Part shown: positions 55,541 to 64,000 of the stretch, in pieces | How the letters are laid out: every line of letters starts with the position of its first letter | Numbering within the stretch: position 1 is the stretch's first letter | From: Anas platyrhynchos | Taxonomy: Eukaryota; Chordata; Aves; Anseriformes; Anatidae | Assembly (NCBI RefSeq): GCF_047663525.1 | Contig: NC_092602.1 | Coordinates: forward strand, 10,413,501 to 10,477,500 | Length of the DNA stretch: 64,000 bases | Direction: 5' to 3' | Notes under the pieces: generated by a model | Databases searched by the model: none | Seen by the model: the letters and a program-made list of their open reading frames with translations, nothing else | Told to the model about the DNA's origin: nothing | Program-made: the position numbers and the translations under genes

Positions 55541-58500
55541 GGGCAGAGGGAGAGGGTGTATCTGTGGTTCAGAGCAGGGGCAAGGATATCCCTCCTGTCT
55601 GCAGCCTGGCCATACAGGAACTTCTGAAAACCTCTTTCTTTGCTTTTAAAATGTATCTGACTGCACTAAGTGGCATGACGTTCTCAAAATGTTTTCCTTG
55701 GCTTGTCCAATGTCTCCTGGCCTCTATTTCTTCTCTCTTCTTTCCTTATTCTTTGCAAATAATTCAGTTTGAGCCTTACTTTACTCTGTTTAGGTTTAAT
55801 ATTTCCCTCAAATATTTAAGGCTATGATACTTATCTTGAGCAGCAAGCCAAGGAATCACAGAAATTCTGTGTTAATGTCTTACCCTTCTTTTGCTGCACA
55901 AAGGCTTGCCAGGGCAGATTTGTAAGCTCCCCAGCTGCTGCTCCTTGCATCCTCACTCAGGATAGAGGATTTGGTCTGAGTTACCTTTTGGATGGTGAGA
56001 CACTTCAAAATTGCTGCAGCACTGTTCATCCTATTACCCACCCTGTGGTGAATGTTTTGGGGGGGAGTTTGGGGATGTGCCTGCTCTCACGGTGTGTGTC
56101 AGCAGCAAAGCTGGGAGGGAACACTGCTGCTGCTTGCATCCCCTTCCCAGGAACTGGGAGGGAAGGATGCACAGCCCAAGGTGGTTGCCTTGCATGTAGC
56201 TCTGCCTCAGCTTCTGAATATCTTGCACACTGCAGAAGAGGGGCTGTTCCCTTGTTCTTAAGGTAGGTTTTCCCATCTCCAGACCTCAGTGCCTGAGGTT
56301 AATTTAGCCTTCAAGTTCCCTTTAGGTTTTGGCATAACTGGGGTTGGAAGAGTTGGTGCTCCATGCTGGCACCAGCGTACTGGGGGCACTGCCTGTATTC
56401 AGGGCTTGTGCATGGAAGGGCATCAGCTGCCACCTCACAGAAGTTTCATAAAAAGCCATCATGAGTTTTCTCAAAGCATTCCTATCCTGGATATTACCAG
56501 AATGACAAGGGGACGAGGGCATGTCTCCGTGTGTGCTGCAGTTGGAAGCTGCTGTGTTGGGGTGAGATCTCTAACTTTGGTCCTGCTGAGCATGAAACGC
56601 AGCCTGCAGTCTGGCAAGGCGCAGAACTAGCAGTGGGGGCAGAGATGGCACAGTGTCCTCTTTCTGTGGGCAAGGGCAGCTGGATCCTGCTCTCAGCAGG
56701 TCTGTTTGGCCATGAAGTAGCTTTATTTCTCTGCTATGCTGCAACGACGTGCACAGCTCCACGGCTTCAGAACTACACCACCTGCTGAGGGCTGGGTCTT
56801 CAAACCTGTCTGTGGCTCGTTCTTCCTCAGCAGCTCTTGCTGGAGGCTGAGACACAAAGGCACTTGCAGAGCTCAGCGAAGGGAGGGCAGAGCACATGCC
56901 TGCCCCATAAGATAATGCTTCTCCACCTACGCCTGGCATGGCTGTGTTTTTCTAGCTCTTTTGTGGTTCTGGTGTTCTCCCCCTGCACCCCGCGCTGGCT
57001 ATAGCAATTGGCCAAGTCATTCTTGTGTTCCTCCCGCAGGACGCAGGCACAAACCCGGCCAAGCGTTTCCTACATGTTTGCAGATGGACCTTTGCCCTTA
57101 TGGTTTGCCTGGCCCCCTCTCCACCCGTGGATAGGCACTTCAATGCATGAAGTGGACATTTTCCAGCTCTGAGCTGCCAGAATTAATTAACCTTCTGCTA
57201 AGGCCAGGCCAGCCTTTCTGGGAAACAAGATCCACTGGGCTGTTCATTCCACAAGCCTCTCTTTGCCTGGCGTCTTGTGTATCTGTGCAGGAAAAATCCA
57301 TGTATTTGTGTTCTGGGATCTGAGGGCGCAGAAGCCTGGGGAAGAGGGAAGGGATCGAGTTCCTCAAATCTCCCTGCTGTCAGCAGCTGCCAGGAACTTG
57401 CCACAGGAGAAAACCCACCAAACGCTGCTGGAGATGCCTCGGCTTTTCCTGGGTGGGTGTGGAGGCCTTGTCTGTGGATGCACACACAGAGGTTTCCCCA
57501 TCTCCTCTGAGAAGGAGCCGAGTCTTTCCTTCCCCGCAACAGAGCTGTCCTTGCACAAGCCAGCTGCCAGAGCTTCCTCGGAGTGCGTGGCATGACTGGG
57601 CACAGCTCTGCTCTCCAGCTCAGCCCTTGTTCCCTCTCTTCTAGCTAACAGGCTCCCACTGCTTTCTGAGGGGGCAGGAAGGCCCAGGGTTTTCCTCTGA
57701 GCTCTGTTTAATTTATGTAGTCCTCCTACTGCTCAGACCCCTGGAGAATAATGTTATTCCGTCATTGCCCTTTTGGGCCACGGGGCCCAATTCCCTTCTG
57801 TGCCTCGAGGTTTCTGAGGTCCTTGAGCTAAACTACTCCAAATGACACATGGGGACAGAGGCTGGGAATTGCAGCTGCACCCCCGCTGAAATATGCTGGG
57901 CTCCAGTGGCCCAACGCCATCTGGGGAGATGAGTGTTCAGTTCTTCCATGGTGGACTCTTCTCTTCAAACAGAATACCCCTTTTCCACTGTGCCCAGCGC
58001 CTCTGTGTGTTTTCAGGCTCCTCCAACCTGCGTCCCTGTGCTTTGTCTCAGGGCGGGTGAGCACTGGTGCCGGAGGGAACAAGCACGGGGTTGTTCTGTC
58101 TCCTGACACATACGTGCCTGCCTCCTGTTGCTATCGTGCTGCAGGAGGCCATTTGTCTCCTCTGTGGGGCAAACTGCTCCCTTCCAAAAAGCCCTAATCA
58201 AGCAGAACGCTGGCCAGACCCGTTCCTGTTAACTGAGCCTGTCTTTCCTTGTAAGAAAAAGGAGTCTAATAGTGCTGTCTTCCAAAAATAATAATTAAAA
58301 AGTGTAAGCTTGCATGAAAGCATGTAATGCTCCGCAGAAAGAAAGATAGGCACCTTTTTGACTTGTGATGGGGGCAGGATACAGAGCTGTTTGCTTAACG
58401 TGAGGAAAAAAAACAGAATTTACCTGTATGGTCCACTCCTGCTGAATAGAGGCTGCAAATCCTCCCCCCTCCCCATCTAGTACTGTGAATTGCAGTAAAT

Positions 58501-60593
58501 CAGGACAAGCTGAGAAGTTTTTTTTTTGAAAGGGCCTTGGTTGTCCAGCCATTTTTCTCCCTTGGTGCTGCTTCACGCCACTTCTGACTTTGATTAATAG
58601 GTCTCTGAATAAAATGTTAATCTAGCTAGGGGTCCTTGGCCCACCCCCCCGCCCTCCATGCCCTGCTCCAGAAATATCAGAGAAAACACACAGAGGTTTT
58701 GTCTCCCTGCAGAGCACTTGTAGCTTTTGATTAATGGGTGGAAGGGCCCAGCTCCAGGTTCGTGGCATCTCTCCCGACTGCAGAAAAATAAGCAAAAAGT
58801 CACCAAACATGACACAGAGAAGGAAAGTCCCAGGAGCTGCAACAAGAAGAAAGAAAGGAGGGAGAGCAGCTTATAATTCAAGATGTACCCCAGTGTAAGT
58901 TTTGGTATTTGTGAGTCTGAGTTCAGACCCTCATCTCCACTTTAACCTTTCTTTATAATGAGCTCAGGCCGCATTGCTGGATTCAGCAGTTCCCAAGCTC
59001 TGGGATGTCTTAACTTCTCATGTTTGCATCGTGAACCGCTCCGCACATTGCCCTGGGCTGACACTTCAAGTGCACGTGGAAAGAGTGGCTAAGATGGCTT
59101 AATAAAAAAATCAGCCCTCACACTTCAAACAGGACATGTGTTTCCCCTCTTCTCCTTCAAACTCCAGCCCATTCTCTGGATCAAACATCTTTGGAGCTTC
59201 TGAAATGATCAGCACCACGTGTTTCATTCCTGTTTTCTGGCCAGTATTGAACTCCGAATCCTCTTGTATTGCTTTCATGCGGAGGCCAGACCTGCTGGGA
59301 GCTCGCTTTTTCTTTCAAGGTGGGTGATTTGGTGGAACTACAGATATTAGAAGTTACTCACACGAGGGCTTGTCTACACTGGGTGATTAGACTCAAGTGG
59401 GTAGGGAAGTTGAAGTGAGCTGGCTGTGTTAGTCTGGAATAAGAGCATCCAGCTGGAGGGCCTCATCAACAAAGCTGTTCCTGGGGCTAGCCTTAAGTAA
59501 TGGTGTGGGATATGTGTAAAGTATGAAGGAAAGCGAGGACTGTCACATGTTCCACCTTATAGCTCTCTTCCTCTGCATGTCTTCTTCTCTAGCAGGCAGT
59601 GCCCCACTACATTCCTTCGTTTTGTCATGAAGTAACTGGAGCAAAGGTTGCTGCATTTAGCTGCCAGTCACAGACTGGGCTGTAGGGTAGGTGGGCTTTC
59701 TTGTATGTCTGCTCAAAGTTACAACAGTCTAGCTAGGAAAAAGCTCACACTATTGAGAAAAGAAGGGGAAATTCCCATGTTGGTGTTCCCTGAATGTTTT
59801 GAGCCTGGATTTTTGGTCAGAATACATATAGAGCTTTAATTTATGCAGTTGTAATAATCCCTTGTGCTAAGGAAAAGTCCTGCATCCTCAGCCACTGGAG
59901 GAAGCTTTCAATTAAGAAAAATTGATCATCGTACCATGAGATGCTTCCTTCACCTGGAGGGAATCTGTGAGGCAGCGTGGCCTTTCCTGGCATGGGTGCA
60001 GGATCAGGACAGTCCCTGTATGGCTTTTCTTCTCTTGGCATCTCCCTGGAGGCCTTGTCAGCCCTTGATGGGCCTGTCATCCAGCTCACTCAACAGCTGA
60101 CATGCCTGGAGGATGCGGCCGTCCCTGCTGACAACAGCTTTGTTTGCCATGTGATGGATGGCTTTGTGGCCCAAGCCTCACCATTGTCCGCTCGCCTGTG
60201 GCCTTGCTTGAGTGATTCTTATCTCTGCCCTGGGTATCCACTCCCTGCAGCGAAGGTGAGCAGTCGCCGCTGTTGTGCCTAATCCCTGGGTGCCTCTCCT
60301 GGATCGGGGGTGGGGGGAAGGACAACGGGCATCCTCTTGAGGTTGAGTGAAGCCAAGCTGTGCTGTTTGCCTGGGCCTGTGTGGCATTTGGCTCTTATCG
60401 GCGACGGGAAGGCAGATACAAGGGATTCTTTTCCTTAGTCAAACAGTGGGTTGTATAGGCAGTGTGGAAGCGCTTGTGTAATTACCATTCTCTGGCTCTC
60501 ACACCCCTATCTTGTAAATCACCAATCCATCACGGCCCTCCTCCTAGTATTGTTCTATAATTAACTGGACAAACTACAGGAGCATTGTCATAG

Positions 60594-60642
60594 CTCCCCA
60601 TTTACAGAGGAGGGACAAAGGCTTGAAGGAGGATTTCAGTCC
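60594..60642 (-). mobile_element. Possible MIR-like fragment, reverse
   Basis: CTCCCCATTTACAGAGGAGG followed by GACAAAGGCTTGAAGG matches the reverse of the MIR 3' end (CCCCATTTTACAGATGAGGAAACTGAGGC) with several differences. Confidence 0.35.
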
Positions 60643-60854
60643 CCTTTAGCTTTTTTCCTCCTCTCTTGAACTCTTTTTTTTCTCTATCTTCTGCTCCATC
60701 TTATGACTCTAAAGATGTCTCACCTGCTTCTTTGAATGAGCACTTGTTTGCAAACCCATGATCAACACAGAAGGAGTGGCCACAGAAGGACGGACAAAAG
60801 GAGTTTTACTCCTCTTGTTCCACTGCAGATATGTGCACGTGTGCTCAGTGCACT

Positions 60855-60880
60855 CCCCGGTGCAACTCCCCGGTGCAATG
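60855..60880 (+). repeat. 13-bp direct duplication
   Basis: CTCCCCGGTGCAA occurs twice in tandem, directly seen. Confidence 0.85.
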
Positions 60881-63800
60881 AGCAGCTCCGTTGTTCTGAG
60901 CTGTTTTAAAATTATTTCCCATCACAGGTTTTGGTTAGTGAATCTAGCTTCTTGTCTGTGGGCCAGGTGAGTGAGACTGCAGGGCAATGAGCAGAGTTGG
61001 TTAAACTGCAGGAGATGAAGGCAGAAGAGTTAACTGAAACTTTCCCTAAACTGGGACACGTTACTTTGTTTTTTGGCTGTTCCCATCAGCCTTTGGAGAG
61101 GGTATCCTGCTCCATTGCCTGGGGAGAGAATACTGGGACGTGGATCCGGAGAACTGGGCTGAAGTTGTGCTCGTGCTGCTTTCCCCTTCTTCCCCTCTTG
61201 CCTATGTGAGGGATTTCATCTCTTCAGGGTGTTTCTCTCACGTTGGCGTAAAGCACCTGGCATGCTGTGGCCCTTTATTTGGACTGGAAGCTTTAGACAC
61301 TGGAGCACCACAAATAATAATGCTTTACAGACCCTTTGTTCTCTTCCTCTGCACTTTTCCAGGAAAGGTCACAGCTCTCACGGCTGCTGCTTTAACAGCA
61401 GAATTTAGTCCTCTGTGTTGATGGTGTCATGCAGCCAGCTTTGCTGACCCTGTGGGCAGCTCTCGGAGCAGATTTTGGCTCAGAGACTAAAAATTTACTT
61501 TTCCTCCTAATTTGAGGTGTCAGGTAAATCTGTTGGATGCAATTTGTGTCTCTGTCTTCTGCTAGGCCAGATCTTATAATAAAAACCAACCAAGTTGCTT
61601 ATTTAACCTCCATCTCTAAAATCCTCATTTCCAGCTCTTATGAGCTGCATCAATGAGACCTGTCCATCCCATGGAAACTCCGGAGGAGTGACCTGAAGCT
61701 GACCTCCAAGCCATGGGGCACCTCTTAGTGCTACCCGCATCCCGGTGACCTGGTCACCTGTATTAATACCTGAGCACATTGGGTTCCCTCTTGTGAGGCC
61801 AGTGAAGCACAGGGTGTCTGAGCTCTGCTTGGAAAAAGCCTTTGCCACTTCAGTACGTTTGAATGGAAAGGGGAAGAGCTGTTCGTGTTTATTTTACAGC
61901 CCCTTTTATTGACTTGATTTATAGCCTGAGGCTGCGAGTTAATTGAGGTCTAGGCCAGGAGACGGCACCTGTGAAGGGGAGGTGCTGCCAGTGCCACCCA
62001 AGGGAGAGCTCACGGGGAAGTGCTTTTATAAAGCAGTGTTTATTGTGAGCTCCAGCCCATGCTCTGTGACAGCCAGTAGTGCTCTTGCCACCAAAGCTGG
62101 TGACCTGGGCTCAGGGAGCATCCTTAGCTCCCTGTGGGTGGCAAGGACTGGGGGCAGAGGTTAACCAAGAGAAGGTGCTTCTCCTTGGCGTGCCCTTTAC
62201 TGAAGCATCCTGCTGCCTGTCTCCTGTGGGTGAAACCTGGTCACCTGTGGACGTGCGACTGGCATCGCCCTCTGTAATGCAGCCCTGACTGTCCCCGCAG
62301 CCTGAAAGCAGTTGTCTCTCGGTGCACACCACCCAGGCCCGCAGAGCAGATGCCAAGGCCTGCTCTCCACTTTTGCTGCATGCCACACTTCAGGTGCAGA
62401 TGAATACAGTTATGTTTACATGCAGAGTGTGGTGAGACAGGCAAGGAAGCAGGGCTCTCAGACAAGTCAGCTGGCTCCATGACAGTGCTGGGAAAGGGCC
62501 TCTTCAGCCCAGTGCCACCCTAATGAACAAAGAGGAAATAACTGCTGTGGGTGGCCGAGGGCTAAGCCTGCTGTAAGCTGGCAGATCTCTCTAGAGGGGC
62601 TGGTTCACTCCTTTCTATGTGGGTAACAGTATTGTGGCTGTGGAGTTTTGCAAAACCCCTTGTGCAGGTGCTCTGAGCCAGCTCTGACTGCTCCTGAGCA
62701 GTTGGGGACAAGAACAGACTGGAGCTGAAGGAAGCCGTCATCTCTGCTTGTTAGTTTGAGCTGCTGGGGCCTGAAATCTGTGCATTGTCCCTACTGAAGC
62801 TTTGCTAAAGGAGGAGTATTTCCATCCTGCAAAAAGCCCTCAAAGACCAGGAGAAAGTTACAAAGCCTTCTCCTGCTAGGATGGCTCTGCCACAAATGCC
62901 CCTCTGTTTCCTTCCAGCTGTCTATAGCATGCCTGTATGACAAATAGCACCGTGCAGCCACTGTTTCCTTCCCAAGGAGACTCTTTCTTGTTCTAGAAGG
63001 GCCCTTTTTTGCCTGGCTTATTGCCGGGAGGGCAAAGCGAGTAGATGAAGGTACTGCCAGATGAACCAGGCGGCTTCCTCCCCTCCCAGACTTGCATGGA
63101 GCAGGCACCATGGCTTCATTCCTAGCACCGTCACTCCTTGGATGCCCGGTTCGGTAAATTCCAAGTGAATGTGGTGGGACAGCCGTGTGCTGAATGCATG
63201 GGAATCAAAAGAAGGCGAGCTTGTTGAATGACGAATGTCCCCATGTCCTTACATCCCAGTGCTACTGGAAGGGATCAGCCAGCCCATCTCTCTCCTGCCA
63301 CATGCTGCTGTCTGAAAGCTTGGCCGGGTTTCTCGAGAGAGGCAATATCCTTTTCAGATGAGCTGATACAGCCAGGAAAAGCAGAAAAGCTTTGAATGCA
63401 TGAACTCGTCTTAAAATCTGAATACAATCTCAGTAAGCTTTTTCATCTGTAGGACATGCAGTCTCATTTCTGGGCCTCAGAGGAATAGTTTGAGGATTAC
63501 TTTCTTTGTCTTGCACATACCAAATCCCCTTTGCTCCAGGAAGCCCTGTGCTGGAAGACACAGCTCACAGATGCCCCGTGTTCTCGGGGCTGTACTTATA
63601 CTTGCTCTGCAGCCCTGTGCTCAAGTTGTTCGTTGTTTTGGTTTTGTTTATTCTAAACTCCTTTAGGATGCTTTTCGGAGGAGTCCCTTTAGAAAGTGGC
63701 CTTGCTGGAAATGAGAATGGATTTCGTAACTTAGAATTTATCTGAATGGTGGAAAGAAATGCTGAGATCAGCCAGGCCAGCGCGAGCACAGCATATTGAT

Positions 63801-64000
63801 CTTGGCGTATCACTGCACTGCCTCTTTCCCTCTTTACCCCAGAGGAGAGATCGAGTTCAAAGGCTGAGACACCTTTTGCAAAGAGTCCCTGTTCCTCTCT
63901 CCTTGTCCCCTTCATCAGCCTGGGGGGAGAAGCTGCCCTGCCAGGCACAGCAGCAGTCCCCAGGCACCTCCCGGCTGCTTCTCCCAGCTGGCAATGAAAA

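Larger units (their letters stand above)
52201..64000. other. Distal flank, presumed upstream of TBX1
   Basis: Nothing resembling a T-box exon or any other known coding exon is seen on either strand. Weak repeat remnants lie at about 55,506-55,540 and 60,594-60,642, with a 13-bp duplication at 60,855-60,880. The TBX1 assignment rests only on amniote gene order. Confidence 0.5.

Noticed and set aside
55855-55875. Possible reverse CR1 tail (GGAATCACAGAAATTCTGTG)
   Set aside because: It is a short palindrome. The diagnostic CR1 words (CCAACC, GATGATCT) are absent next to it.
52201-64000. TBX1 coding exons
   Set aside because: No T-box sequence is visible in any frame. The gene is expected beyond the right edge by synteny only.

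Overview
This window is vertebrate nuclear DNA and almost certainly avian. Two multi-domain vertebrate genes are recognisable. The introns are long and GC-rich with canonical GT-AG borders. A young CR1-type LINE 3' end near 19,700-19,798 carries the bird/reptile CR1 tail (dispersed TTCTGTGATTC-type end). I cannot fix the species. There is no operon logic, no CRISPR array, and no rRNA or tRNA gene.

Layout. (1) Positions 1-820 are intergenic, ending in a CpG-rich promoter. (2) Positions 821-39,443 hold the septin gene SEPT5 on the + strand: twelve coding exons (369 aa), plus an alternative first exon at 27,295-27,384 that replaces exons 1-2 and gives a 381-aa form. Exon 2 is an 11-nt microexon. 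The second intron is about 30.9 kb, contains the second promoter, and is otherwise non-coding. Exons 3-12 are packed into 31,887-39,443. (3) Positions 39,444 to about 42,985 are the SEPT5 3' UTR, ending at a canonical AATAAA. (4) A 3.2-kb gap ends in a compact GATA-ETS-TATA arrangement upstream of (5) GP1BB (46,506-47,084, +), the platelet/thrombocyte glycoprotein Ib beta chain, with its coding sequence in one exon and a 3' UTR to about 48,080. (6) A CpG island at about 48,105-48,530 begins right after the GP1BB poly(A) site. It carries two E2F-like sites and a helically phased array of MYB-like TAACGG motifs, and I cannot assign it to a known gene. (7) Positions 48,530-64,000 show no coding exon I recognise. 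By the SEPT5-GP1BB-TBX1 gene order known from other amniotes, this should be the flank leading to TBX1, which is not itself in the window.

Biology. SEPT5 is a GTP-binding filament subunit enriched in neurons and platelets that restrains vesicle exocytosis. GP1BB is a subunit of the GPIb-IX-V receptor for von Willebrand factor. In mammals the two genes lie almost end to end, and an imperfect SEPT5 poly(A) signal allows read-through into GP1BB. Here they are about 3.5 kb apart and SEPT5 has a canonical signal.

No new defence-like or mobile system was found. The most interesting points are the microexon, the alternative SEPT5 promoter with an overlapping upstream ORF, the divergent GP1BB tail, and the unexplained MYB/E2F-type CpG island.
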